From: Desulfolutivibrio sulfodismutans DSM 3696
GTDB lineage: Bacteria > Desulfobacterota > Desulfovibrionia > Desulfovibrionales > Desulfovibrionaceae
Assembly: GCF_013376455.1 (NCBI RefSeq)
Contig: NZ_CP045504.1
Span: forward strand, 186,001 to 250,000
Length of the DNA: 64,000 nucleotides
Direction of reading: 5' to 3'
A program made the position numbers and the translations under genes. Below, piece after piece: positions 50,887 to 60,283 of this stretch (its first letter is position 1; each line of letters starts with the position of its first letter). The notes under the pieces were generated by a model. That model saw nothing but the letters and a program-made list of their open reading frames with translations. It did no database searches and was not told where the DNA came from.

Positions 50887-52161
50887 TTATTCCAGCGTCT
50901 CCACGAAGGCCTCGACCCGGGTCTTGAGCTGGCCGATGTCCTCCATGCTGTAGCCCGTCTCCAGGGTCAGGGACGGGATGCCCTTGTTCGTCAGGATGGG
51001 CTCCATTTTCATGGCCTCGTTGGCGTAGGGCTGACAGAAGAGCAGGGTGTACTGGATCACGCCGTCGGCGTTTAAGCGGTTGGCCAGTTCCAGGATGTTC
51101 CCCGGCCGTTCGGCATTGGGCGTGAAGCAGGCACAGTCGATCTTCATGTACCGGTCGGCGATGGCGTCGAGCATGGCCTCCACGCCGCCTGCCGCATCCG
51201 GCGTCAGGTCGCGGGTGTTGCGCTCGCCGATGCACGACTCCTCGCCCACGATCACCGCGCCCGAGCTTTCGACCACAAACGGCAGTTTCCAGTTGGGCAC
51301 GGCCATGGGACAGCCCGACAACAGCACACGCTTCGTGCCCTTGGGCGCCACGCCCTCGCCCGCCGCCACCCGGGCCTCCAGTTCGTCGCACAGGGTATTG
51401 ATCTGGGTGGTGAACCGGATGGGGTCGTCGTAGAAGCTGATCTGGTTGATGAGCAGCGCATCGCGGCCGGAGATGGGGGCCGGGTCGGCGGCGCGCAGGG
51501 CCGACAGGCGTTGCAGGGCCTTGCGCTTGCCGTTGACGATGTCGATGCCGCGTGTGATGTCGTCGGCGGTGATGGTCTTCCCGGTCAGTTCCTCAAGCCG
51601 GGCCTTGAAACGCCGCACCTCCGCGCGCCACAGGGCCTTGGCCGCGTCGGACTTGGTCTGCGGGATCTCCATGATGTACATGGGTGCATACTCGGCAAAG
51701 GCCTCATAAGCCTTTTTCTTGCCGTCGCAGGTGGTCTCCCCGACCACCAGGTCGCTGGATTCCAGGTAGGGACACAGGCGGGACAGCTTGAAGCCCACGA
51801 AGGACTTGATGAGGTCGCAGGTGTTGCGCGGCACCAGTCGCTCGGCGGACTCCATGCCCACCTCGGCCCCGGCGCACAGCCCGATCTGCACACAGTCGGC
51901 GGCCAGCACCAGTTCCTCCGGAACATAGACGCAGAAGGTTCCGATGATCTTTTTGCCGTTTGCCTTGGCGTCCTGGATCTCCTTGATGCGCAGCCCATGC
52001 ACTTCGCTTAATACGAAATCCATGTACTCCATGCCCTTGAGCCGGTTTTCCTGGCTCAAGTAAATGTCGCCGTAAAACTTCCCAAGTACCTGCAACAGGC
52101 CCTCGTGGGCCGTCAGATCGAGATTGAGCTTTTCCCACATTTCGTCATACGCGCCAGCCAT
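50887..52161 (-). CDS. double-cubane-cluster-type reductase (2-hydroxyacyl-CoA dehydratase / BadD-HgdB family)
   Basis: A 424-residue protein of the 2-hydroxyglutaryl-CoA dehydratase D-component family, in the YjiM/double-cubane-cluster protein branch. The ATG at 52161 has AGGAGG upstream. Cysteines likely to hold iron-sulfur clusters occur in GTFCVYVPEEL, IGLCAG, PRNTCDLIKS, LSRLCPYL, GETTCDGKK, LSGCPMAVPN, GEESCIGE and DCACFTPNAERP. DCCP-type members reduce small molecules using an ATP-driven activator (YjiL-type). No activator gene is adjacent, so it must lie elsewhere. Divergent from selD across 235 bases. Physiological substrate unknown. Confidence 0.87.
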   Translation of the reverse strand: MAGAYDEMWEKLNLDLTAHEGLLQVLGKFYGDIYLSQENRLKGMEYMDFVLSEVHGLRIKEIQDAKANGKKIIGTFCVYVPEELVLAADCVQIGLCAGAEVGMESAERLVPRNTCDLIKSFVGFKLSRLCPYLESSDLVVGETTCDGKKKAYEAFAEYAPMYIMEIPQTKSDAAKALWRAEVRRFKARLEELTGKTITADDITRGIDIVNGKRKALQRLSALRAADPAPISGRDALLINQISFYDDPIRFTTQINTLCDELEARVAAGEGVAPKGTKRVLLSGCPMAVPNWKLPFVVESSGAVIVGEESCIGERNTRDLTPDAAGGVEAMLDAIADRYMKIDCACFTPNAERPGNILELANRLNADGVIQYTLLFCQPYANEAMKMEPILTNKGIPSLTLETGYSMEDIGQLKTRVEAFVETLE

Positions 52162-52396
52162 GGTGTTCCTCCTGGTTGAAATCGCACATTCTTGATGGTG
52201 ATAGAGGGAAATGAGCTGGCGGACAAATTGATATTTATGATGCAATGCGAATCTTGCCATCGACATATATGATGTATAAGCCTGCGGCGCGGTCCAATAT
52301 TGAGGTTGTTTCGGGACGGGCAATGGGCATACACTGGGTGAAACGAACGACGCCACGGCGCATGGTGCGACGGATGGCAAACGCCAAGGATGGACC

Positions 52397-53437
52397 ATGG
52401 AACTGGTCAAGACGGTCAAGTCCGCCGGTTGAGCGGCCAAAATTTCTCCGGGGGACCTGGAGGAGGTTTTGGCCGGGCTATCGCTCGATGATCCGCACGG
52501 ACGGCTTTTGACGGGCGCGCGGGACAGCGAGGACGCGGCGATTTTGCGGTTTCCGCCGGGCAAGGCCCTGGTGCAGACCGTGGACTTTTTCACGCCCATC
52601 GTAAATGACCCCTTCCGCTTCGGTCGCATCGCGGCGGTCAACTCCCTGTCCGACGTCTACGCCATGGGCGGCGAGCCCTATGCGGCCATGAACATCGTGT
52701 GCTTCCCCATAAAAAAGATGGACAAAGGCATCCTGCGCGAGATCTTGCGCGGCGGCCTGGACGCCATGGCCGAGGCCGGGGCGGTTTTGGCCGGGGGGCA
52801 CAGCGTGGAGGACGAGGAGATCAAATACGGCCTGTCCGTGTCCGGGGTGGTGGATGCGGACAATTTCGCCTCCAACCGGGGCATGCGCCCGGGCGACACG
52901 CTGATTTTGACCAAGCCCCTGGGGACCGGGGTGCTGGCCACAGCGCTCAAAGGCGACATGGGCGATCCGGTCCTGCTGGAGGACATCCTGTTCCGCTGGG
53001 CCGGACGGCTGAACAAGGTGGGCGGGGCGGTGGTGCGCGACCTGAAACTGCGCGCGGCCACGGACGTGACCGGGTTCGGCCTGGGCGGGCACCTGCTGGA
53101 GATGGCCGGGGCTTCGCAGGTGGCGGTGGAGCTTGACCTTTCCCATGTTCCGTTTCTGCCTGAGGCCGTGGAGTTCGCCTCCATGGGCATGATCCCGGCC
53201 GGAAGCTTCGCCAACCGGAGCTTTTGCAAAAAAAACGTGCAGGCGGCCCAGGGGGTCGATCCCATCCTTTTAGACTTGGTTTTCGACGCCCAGACCTCGG
53301 GCGGCATGCTTCTGGCTGTGCCCGAGGACCGGGTGGAGAAGGCCCGGGGCATGCTGTTGGCTGGCGGGGACATGGCCGAGGTCGTGGGCCGGGCCGTGCC
53401 CGAGGAGTCCGGTCGGGCCAGGCTGCGCATCCGGTAG
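52397..53437 (+). CDS. selD: selenide, water dikinase, itself a selenoprotein (in-frame UGA at 52430)
   Basis: A 346-residue enzyme that makes selenophosphate from selenide and ATP for Sec and selenouridine. From the ATG at 52397 (AAGGA upstream) it reads MELVKTVKSAG-U-AAKISPGDLEE, where codon 12 is TGA. The position is that of the catalytic Cys17 of the E. coli protein, and Lys15 sits three residues later, as in C17/K20. Without readthrough the protein would lack its active site. Downstream are the AIRS-like motifs DSEDAAIL, VNSLSDVYAMGGEP, GGHSVEDEEIKYG and TDVTGFGLGGHLLEM. A bSECIS-like hairpin follows the UGA. Confidence 0.95.
52430..52475 (+). promoter_or_regulatory. bSECIS-like hairpin for selenocysteine insertion in selD
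   Basis: Immediately after the UGA (52430-52432), GGCCAAAA (52435-52442) pairs with TTTTGGCC (52467-52474), with an inner stem CTCC (52446-52449) with GGAG (52459-52462) and a nine-base apical loop GGGGGACCT. Size, distance and apical stem-loop agree with SelB-binding bSECIS elements of the coding region. Confidence 0.8.
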
Positions 53438-53465
53438 GCAGGGAAAAAGAACTGGTCGAGGGGAT

Positions 53466-53505
53466 GCCTCCGGCGGCCAAAGGGCTTTGGCCCTTTGGAA
53501 TCCCG
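53466..53505. repeat. partial copy (D) of the modular intergenic repeat
   Basis: GCCTCCGGCGGCCA (53466-53479) is also found at the left end of element B (59990-60003). It leads into a palindrome, CCAAAGGGC (53477-53485) with GCCCTTTGG (53490-53498), where B has its long CCAGGGGGG hairpin, and then TGGAATCCC versus TGGACCCCC in B. It lies between the convergent selD and MltD genes and may end both transcripts. Confidence 0.6.
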
Positions 53506-53595
53506 TAACGGGGGCCTTTGGATGGCATATATGAACGCGGCGGCGGGAGTCTCTCCCACCGCCGCGTGCCTGCGTCTTCGATCATGCGCCCGGGA

Positions 53596-55875
53596 TCAGG
53601 GCCGGGGGATGGTCAGGCTGTCGCCTACGCGCAGGGACGAGGCGTCTTTCAGATTGTTGGTGGACATGAGGGCCTTGGGCTCCACGCCGAATTTTTTGGC
53701 GATGCCCCACACGGTGTCGCCCTGGGCCACCTTGTGGCTGACGCCCTTTGCTGCGGGCGTGGCGACGGGTTTGGCGGCGGAAGGCGCTGTCGCGGGCTGC
53801 GGAAGGGCGGCCGGGGCGATGGGCTTGGGCGTGGGAAGTGGCGCAACCGCAGGCGTGGTCTTGGCCGCCGTCTGGACGGACCCGGCGGGGAGGGGAGGCT
53901 GCGCGGCCGTTGCCTGGGCCACCTGGAAAGGCTTGGGCGTAAACGGGGCGACATCCCGGAGGGCGGTCTTTGCAGCGGGGACGGCTGTCGCCTGGGCGCC
54001 AGGGGCCTGGGTGGCGGCGGAGGCCGGAATGGAAAGGGTTTTCCCAGCCTGGAGGGCGTTGGGCGAGGACAGTGCGTTGGCGGCCAGAAGCGCCTGGGGG
54101 TTGACGGAAAAACGCTTGGCGATGGCGTGGACGGTGTCGCCCGGCTTGACCACGTAGGAGGCCGAGCGGCCGGTGTCTGGCGATGCGGCGGGATTTGCGG
54201 CGGAGGCCTTGCCGGAGGGCTTTTTCCCGGCGGCGGCCTTGTCGGACGCCGTCTTCTGGGCCACCAGGGCCTGGGCGGATTTGGTCTCCGCGCCGGGGAT
54301 GACCAGCACCTTGCCGATGGACAGGCTTTGGGGCGAGGCGATGTTGTTGGCGGCCATGAGTTCCTGGGGGGAGACGCCGTAGCGTGAGGAAATGGCGCTG
54401 ACAGTGTCGCCCTTTTGGATGGTGTGGCTGGAGGCGTTCGTGCCCGTGGCGGCCATCTGCCGGATTTCCGTGGGCAGGCTCGGAGCCCGGGCCATTTGGG
54501 CGTCTGAACCGCCACCGGGGATGGTCAGCCAGCGGCCGACGGACAGTTTGCTTGAGCCCTTCATGCGGTTGGCCTGGGCCAGTTCGCTGACGGACACGCC
54601 GTAGCGCGCGGCGATGGCCTGGAGGGATTCGCCTTTGCGCACGCGGTGTTTGCTCGAGGCCGGGGCCTTGGCGGATGGCGCGCCCCGGTCTTCGAATTCG
54701 GCCAGAAGCCCGGCCTCCTTGCTCGACCCGCTGGCCGGGATGCGCACGGCCGTGCCCGACGTCAGGGTATCGGGAACCTGGGCGTTGTATTCGCGAAGCG
54801 CCGCCACGGGGATGCCCGTGCGCCGGGAGATGTTCCACCATGTCTCGCCGGACTGGGCCAGATAGGTCTGGTAGCCGGCCGGGGAGTGGGATTCGGGATT
54901 TTTCAGGAAGGCCATGGCCAGCTCATACTTGGCCTGGGGCACGTAGACCGTGCTTTCCCGCCCCGGGGGGCTTACCTGGCGGCGGAACCCGGCGTTGGCC
55001 TCGTGGAAGCTCTCCCAGTCCACTCCCACGGCCTGGGCCATGGCCAGCAGGTCCGTGCCGCCTGGAACCGGGACTTCCTTCATGGTTGGCCCGGCCTGCC
55101 AGTTGACCGGCCGGAATCCCAGGGTGTCCAGGTTCTGGAAGATCTTGAGCACAGCCAAAAACTTGGGCACGTAATGGCGCGTTTCCTGTTTGAGCAGGGC
55201 GGGATTTTTGGCCAGATCGAAAAAGTCCTGCTGGCCGCTTTGGGCCATGGCCCGGGAGACCTTGCCCTCCCCGGCGTTGTAGGCGGCCAGGGCCAGGTGC
55301 CAGTCCCCGAACATCTGATACAGCACGGTGAGGTATTTGGCGGCGGCCACCGTGGCCTTGTAGGGATTGCGGCGCTCGTCCTCCCACCAGTCCACGGTCA
55401 GGCCGAAGCGTTTGGCGGTGTAGGGCATGAACTGCCACATGCCGCCCGCACCGGCGTGGGAATAGGCCATGGAGTTGTAGCCGGATTCGATAAAGGGAAG
55501 CACCACGAGGTCGGGAGGCAGGTTGAAGCTGGTCATGACGGCCCGGACATAAGCCAGATGCGGCTCGGCGCGCACCAGCCAGCGTTCCATGGTGCCGCGT
55601 TTCTCCATGGAGAAATACTGGAGAAACATTTGGACTTCCTCGGTCTCGCGCACATCCAGGTCAAACTGGATTTCGCCGCGCGAGGACAGGGCGCGTTTCT
55701 CCTGCTCGGTCAAGGGGCGGCCGCGTTTGATGTCCTCAAGGACTTTGGAATCCCACAACTCAGGCTCAAGGTTGGCCCGCATGTCGTAGTTTTCCTTGTC
55801 AGCCTGGTTTTTTCCTCCGCAACCGGGTACGACAAGAAGCAAAAGACAAATAAATATGGTTACATAAGCCGACAT
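53596..55875 (-). CDS. mltD: membrane-bound lytic transglycosylase with LysM repeats (MltD-like)
   Basis: A 759-residue lipoprotein that cleaves peptidoglycan glycan strands. GGAGG precedes the ATG at 55875. The signal has a lipobox VVPGC with Cys19. The SLT domain (about residues 105-235) has catalytic Glu130 in LPFIESGYNSMAYSHAGAGG, then GMWQFMPYTAKRFGL and ALAAYNAGEGKV. Five LysM-type modules follow, the best being HRVRKGESLQAIAARYGVS, HTIQKGDTVSAISSRYGVS, YVVKPGDTVHAIAKRFSVN and HKVAQGDTVWGIAKKFGVE, separated by Ala/Pro-rich linkers. Five LysM modules is more than in the E. coli protein (two). Confidence 0.93.
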   Translation of the reverse strand: MSAYVTIFICLLLLVVPGCGGKNQADKENYDMRANLEPELWDSKVLEDIKRGRPLTEQEKRALSSRGEIQFDLDVRETEEVQMFLQYFSMEKRGTMERWLVRAEPHLAYVRAVMTSFNLPPDLVVLPFIESGYNSMAYSHAGAGGMWQFMPYTAKRFGLTVDWWEDERRNPYKATVAAAKYLTVLYQMFGDWHLALAAYNAGEGKVSRAMAQSGQQDFFDLAKNPALLKQETRHYVPKFLAVLKIFQNLDTLGFRPVNWQAGPTMKEVPVPGGTDLLAMAQAVGVDWESFHEANAGFRRQVSPPGRESTVYVPQAKYELAMAFLKNPESHSPAGYQTYLAQSGETWWNISRRTGIPVAALREYNAQVPDTLTSGTAVRIPASGSSKEAGLLAEFEDRGAPSAKAPASSKHRVRKGESLQAIAARYGVSVSELAQANRMKGSSKLSVGRWLTIPGGGSDAQMARAPSLPTEIRQMAATGTNASSHTIQKGDTVSAISSRYGVSPQELMAANNIASPQSLSIGKVLVIPGAETKSAQALVAQKTASDKAAAGKKPSGKASAANPAASPDTGRSASYVVKPGDTVHAIAKRFSVNPQALLAANALSSPNALQAGKTLSIPASAATQAPGAQATAVPAAKTALRDVAPFTPKPFQVAQATAAQPPLPAGSVQTAAKTTPAVAPLPTPKPIAPAALPQPATAPSAAKPVATPAAKGVSHKVAQGDTVWGIAKKFGVEPKALMSTNNLKDASSLRVGDSLTIPRP

Positions 55876-55984
55876 GCGTCCTCCGCGATACGCCTACGCC
55901 ATGGAAGACGGCGCAAGGGAACAGGCGGCTCCCGCGCGAGGGAGGGCACCTGAAAAATGCAGGTATTTCCAAGATAATTGAGTA

Positions 55985-56013
55985 ATTGTAAGCCAGTAGT
56001 ACAGGGGACTCAA
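55985..56013 (-). promoter_or_regulatory. promoter of the MltD-like gene
   Basis: On the minus strand TTGAGT (56013-56008), 17 bases, TACAAT (55990-55985). The start would be near 55978 and the leader about 100 bases. In the remaining 334-base gap toward rlmB no second promoter is clear. Confidence 0.6.
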
Positions 56014-56209
56014 ATGCGCAACTAAAAAATAATTTAGGCTTTGCCCGGCAAAAGGTGTTTCCTTTTGTCCGGTTTCGGGAAAAAATCAGCACCATGAACC
56101 AGTCACGCCATCCAACTCCGCCGCCAGGTTCCGAGGGCCATCCCGTAGAGTCCTCTACCTCCACCCGCAGACCCGGGGGGACAGGCCGTCCCCCGCCGTC
56201 CCAGAGGAC

Positions 56210-56947
56210 GTGGTGCCGGGCAAAAAACCCGTGCGCGAACTGCTTTCCACGGACCCGCGCCGGGTGGACGCCGTGGTCATGCGTCGGGACCGGCACGGCA
56301 AGGACATGGCCGATATCCTCGACGCCTGCCGGGCCGCCGGGGTGCGCTTCCGGTTCGCCCCCAAGGAAGATCTGGACCGGTTGTGCGGCGGGGCCACCCA
56401 CCAGGGGGTCGTGGCGCTTTTGGCCGCCGCGCCACTGGCCGATCTGGGGGATGTGCTCGACTCCGGACTGGCCTCGCCGTTCCCTGTCGTCCTGGCCCTG
56501 GACCAGGTGCAGGACACGGGCAATGTCGGCGCCCTGGCCCGTACCCTCTACGCCCTGGGCGGCGGCGGCATGGTCATCCCCAAGCACGAGGCCGCCCGGC
56601 TCGGTCCCGGCGCGGCCCGGGCCTCGGCCGGTGCCCTGTCCCGGCTGGCGGTGCATAAGGCCGTGAACCTTTCCCGGGCCCTGGAGACGTTTGCCGACCG
56701 GGGCTACGCCATCGTCTGCGCCACGGACGACCCCGAGGCCGTCGACGCCTTCACCGCGCAACTGCCGTTTCCCATGGTGCTGGTGCTGGGCAACGAAGAC
56801 AAAGGCATCCGGTCCTGCGTGGCCAAACGCTGCGACCTGAAACTGCGCATCCCCTTCGCCCGACAGTTCGACTCCCTAAACGTCGCCCAGGCCGGCGCCG
56901 TCATCCTGGGACTGGCCGCCGCCCAACGCGCCCGCGCGGCGGACTGA
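56210..56947 (+). CDS. rlmB: RlmB/TrmH-family 23S rRNA (guanosine-2'-O)-methyltransferase
   Basis: A 245-residue SPOUT methyltransferase. An N-terminal substrate-binding domain (GKKPVRELL onward, THQGVVALLA) precedes the SPOUT fold with motif 1 TGNVGALARTLYAL, motif 2 LVLGNEDKGI and motif 3 SLNVAQAGAVIL, the knotted S-adenosylmethionine site. The start is a GTG at 56210 (AGAGGA upstream), with a second GTG next to it. An ATG at 56094 opens a different frame that could join only through a frameshift, so I do not use it. The 3' end runs into repeat element A. Confidence 0.88.
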   Translation: MVPGKKPVRELLSTDPRRVDAVVMRRDRHGKDMADILDACRAAGVRFRFAPKEDLDRLCGGATHQGVVALLAAAPLADLGDVLDSGLASPFPVVLALDQVQDTGNVGALARTLYALGGGGMVIPKHEAARLGPGAARASAGALSRLAVHKAVNLSRALETFADRGYAIVCATDDPEAVDAFTAQLPFPMVLVLGNEDKGIRSCVAKRCDLKLRIPFARQFDSLNVAQAGAVILGLAAAQRARAAD

Positions 56948-56986
56948 GGCGGGGTGGCTGCCGGGGCTGCCGCCCCGCCCTGCGTC

Positions 56987-57202
56987 GGGGCTGCCGCCCC
57001 GAACCCCGCCCGGGGGAAATCATTTCCCCCGGACCCCCTGATATCGTTGGCGTTTCCGGCACAGCGTAGCTGTGCCGGAAACGCCAACGAAAATCAGGTT
57101 GGCGGGAGAGAATGCTCTCTCCCGCACGCGGACGCGAAGCGCGACAAAGTTTTTGGGAGGGGGTCCAGGGGGAACCTTTTTTTCAAAAAAGGTTCCCCCT
57201 GG
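56987..57202. repeat. modular palindromic intergenic repeat, element A
   Basis: A 216-bp element between the convergent rlmB and SH3 lipoprotein genes. In order: hairpin GGGGC-TGCC-GCCCC; 11+1+11 palindrome at 57010-57032; GGACCCCC (57031-57038) that can pair with GGGGGTCC (57159-57166); a 21+3+21 perfect hairpin at 57045-57089; a conserved hairpin GGGAGAG-aatg-CTCTCCC-type at about 57104-57123; a conserved CGCGGACGCGAAGCGCG tract; and an 18-bp hairpin at 57165-57202 abutting the next stop codon. Element B at 60001-60218 is the same element inverted. Confidence 0.9.
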
Positions 57203-57206
57203 CTGT

Positions 57207-57617
57207 CTAATAATCCGAGAGATGGCGGCCGGAGAGCCAGCCTTCCAGGGCGCGGGCCGGGACGTACACCCGCGTCCAGCCGTCGCCGTAGCCCAGAACC
57301 TGGACCTCCTCGCCCTGGACGAGGGTGGCGGTCACCGCGCAGGACGTGCCCGGACAGGCCCGCAGGTTGAGTGTCGCCGCCTTGACCCGGGTGATGACCG
57401 GGGCATAGGCCGGGGCCGACGGCTCGGGAACCGGTACGCAGCCGTATCCCGGCGACCAGCCGTATCCGGCCGGACAGGGCATGGGCGCGACGACGACCTG
57501 CGGCGGCGGGGCCGGGTCGTAGCGGCTTTGCGGCACGTATACCACGCAGCCGTGCAGGGCGGGCAGGATGCACAGCGCGGCAAGGATCAAAAAAGAGAAA
57601 AACGCGCGGCGTGTCAT
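57207..57617 (-). CDS. SH3-domain lipoprotein
   Basis: A 136-residue small lipoprotein. From the ATG at 57617 (AGGAGG upstream) it has a signal with lipobox LHGC (Cys24), a Tyr/Pro-rich middle (PQSRYDPAPPPQ, PAGYGWSPGYG) and a C-terminal bacterial SH3b domain: VKAATLNLRACPGTSCAVTATLVQGEEV followed by GDGWTRVYVP and EGWLSGRHL. SH3b domains usually bind cell-wall peptides. The two cysteines in RACPGTSCA may form a disulfide. Its stop is 5 bases from repeat element A. Confidence 0.85.
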   Translation of the reverse strand: MTRRAFFSFLILAALCILPALHGCVVYVPQSRYDPAPPPQVVVAPMPCPAGYGWSPGYGCVPVPEPSAPAYAPVITRVKAATLNLRACPGTSCAVTATLVQGEEVQVLGYGDGWTRVYVPARALEGWLSGRHLSDY

Positions 57618-57768
57618 GGCGTTCCTCCTGGAAGCGGGCGCGCGCCGATATTTCCGTCGGCAGCGCCCTGTTGCGGACCAATTCGCCGGGGCAAGGCTAG
57701 CATCCCCCCCCAAAGACGGTCAACGAAGGGGCGTTGCGGACGGCGGGGCCTTCAGGCCGCCTAGGCCC

Positions 57769-57798
57769 TTTACATTCGCCGCTTCCTCCGCATAAGAT
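57769..57798 (+). promoter_or_regulatory. promoter of argF-argG
   Basis: TTTACA (57769-57774), an 18-base spacer and TAAGAT (57793-57798), about 49 bases ahead of the argF ATG. No arginine-repressor box was recognised. Confidence 0.55.
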
Positions 57799-57846
57799 AT
57801 TTCTTTTTGTTTACACCGCGCGAATCCAACAGCGGGAGACCCGATC

Positions 57847-58764
57847 ATGGCCCCACATTTTCTCACCATTTTGGACATGACCTGCGCCGACGCCTGGAAG
57901 GTGCTCGGCAAAGCCGCCGACATGAAGGCCGAGGACTATCGCAGCAACCTGCTGGCCGGGAAAAGCATCGCCCTGGTTTTCGAAAAGGCCTCCACCCGCA
58001 CCCGGGTGTCCTTCGAGGTGGCCATCGCCCACCTGGGCGGCAGGGCCATCTTCATGACCAGCCAGGATTCCCAGCTTGGCCGCCACGAACCCGTGCGCGA
58101 CACCGCCCGCGTCCTGTCCCGGTATGTGGACGGCATGGTGGTGCGCACCTTCGGCCACGACAAGCTCAAGGAACTGGCCGCCCATAGCGCCGTGCCGGTC
58201 GTCAACGCCCTATCCGACGACTACCACCCCTGCCAGGTCCTAAGCGACATCCTGACCATCCGGGAACATGCCTCGGATCTGACCGGCGTGCGCGTGGCCT
58301 ATGTGGGCGACGGCAACAACATGGCCCATTCCTGGATCAACGCCGCTGTGCATTTCCCCATCGAACTGACCCTGGCCACTCCCGAGCAGTACGCGCCCAA
58401 CCCGCGCATCCTGGAACATGCCCTGTCCCTGGGGGCCAAGGTCCGCCTGACCCACGATCCGGTTTCCGGCGTAGCTGGGGCCAACTACGTCTATACCGAC
58501 GTGTGGGCCTCCATGGGCCAGGAGGCCGAACAGGACGCCCGGGCCAAAGTCTTTTCCCCCTTCCAGGTGAACGAGGCGCTGCTTTCCCGCGCCGCGCCGG
58601 GCTGCATGGCCCTGCACTGCCTGCCCGCCCATCGGGGCGAGGAGATCACCGACGAGGTTATGGAGGGCCCGCGTTCCCTGCTCTGGGACCAGGCTGAAAA
58701 CCGGCTGCACATGCAAAAGGCCATCCTGGAATGGGTCTTCGATTCCGGGGCCAGGGCCGATTAA
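57847..58764 (+). CDS. argF: ornithine carbamoyltransferase
   Basis: A 305-residue enzyme that joins ornithine and carbamoyl phosphate to citrulline. The carbamoyl-phosphate site STRTRVSFE, HPCQ (DDYHPCQVLSD), DGNNMAHSW and the HCLPAHRGEEITDEV motif with the ornithine-binding Cys-Leu-Pro are all intact. It has the anabolic length. The stop is 30 bases before argG, so the two genes are one transcription unit. Confidence 0.96.
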   Translation: MAPHFLTILDMTCADAWKVLGKAADMKAEDYRSNLLAGKSIALVFEKASTRTRVSFEVAIAHLGGRAIFMTSQDSQLGRHEPVRDTARVLSRYVDGMVVRTFGHDKLKELAAHSAVPVVNALSDDYHPCQVLSDILTIREHASDLTGVRVAYVGDGNNMAHSWINAAVHFPIELTLATPEQYAPNPRILEHALSLGAKVRLTHDPVSGVAGANYVYTDVWASMGQEAEQDARAKVFSPFQVNEALLSRAAPGCMALHCLPAHRGEEITDEVMEGPRSLLWDQAENRLHMQKAILEWVFDSGARAD

Positions 58765-58794
58765 CGCAACACCAAGCACACGGACGACACCGAC

Positions 58795-59985
<1,191 letters not shown>

Positions 59986-60000
59986 GAAGGCCTCCGGCGG

Positions 60001-60218
60001 CCAGGGGGGAAACCTTTTTGAAAAAAGGTTTCCCCCCTGGACCCCCCTTCGAAAAACTTTGGCGCGCTTCGCGTCCGCGTTCGGGAGAGAGCATTCTCTC
60101 CGAACCACCTGGATTTCCGGGCGTCATGCCCCGGCGCTCTGCGCCGGGGCATGACGCCCGGATACAGGGGGTCCGGGGGAAATGATTTCCCCCGGGCGGG
60201 GTTCGGGGCGGCAGCCCC
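60001..60218. repeat. modular palindromic intergenic repeat, element B (inverted relative to A)
   Basis: A 218-bp element after argG. Left to right: 19-bp hairpin CCAGGGGGGAAACCTTTTT/complement (60001-60040); GGACCCCC partner (60039-); the tract GCGCGCTTCGCGTCCGCG; hairpin GGGAGAGAG-region (about 60084-60102); a perfect 21+3+21 hairpin (60117-60161) quite unlike that of A; GGGGGTCC; the 11+1+11 palindrome shared with A; GGGCGGGGTTCGGGGCGG; and GGGGC-GGCA-GCCCC. Conserved blocks match A in reverse orientation. Further GC-rich repeats of GGGGCGGCAGCCCCGACGC follow to 60270. Confidence 0.9.
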
Positions 60219-60283
60219 GACGCGACGCGGGGCGACGCAACGCGGGGCGGGGCGGCAGCCCCGACGCAACATGTGGAGGAAAC

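Noticed and set aside
52397-52469. selD as a pseudogene or shorter gene starting at 52469
   Set aside because: The reading frame before the UGA encodes the conserved N-terminus with the catalytic position and Lys15 correctly spaced, and a bSECIS-like stem follows. A selenocysteine codon explains it better.
56094-56210. ATG at 56094 as a frameshifted start of RlmB
   Set aside because: It is in a different frame from the methyltransferase. Joining them would need slippage in a run of G, and a GTG with a nearby AGAGGA gives a full-length protein without it.
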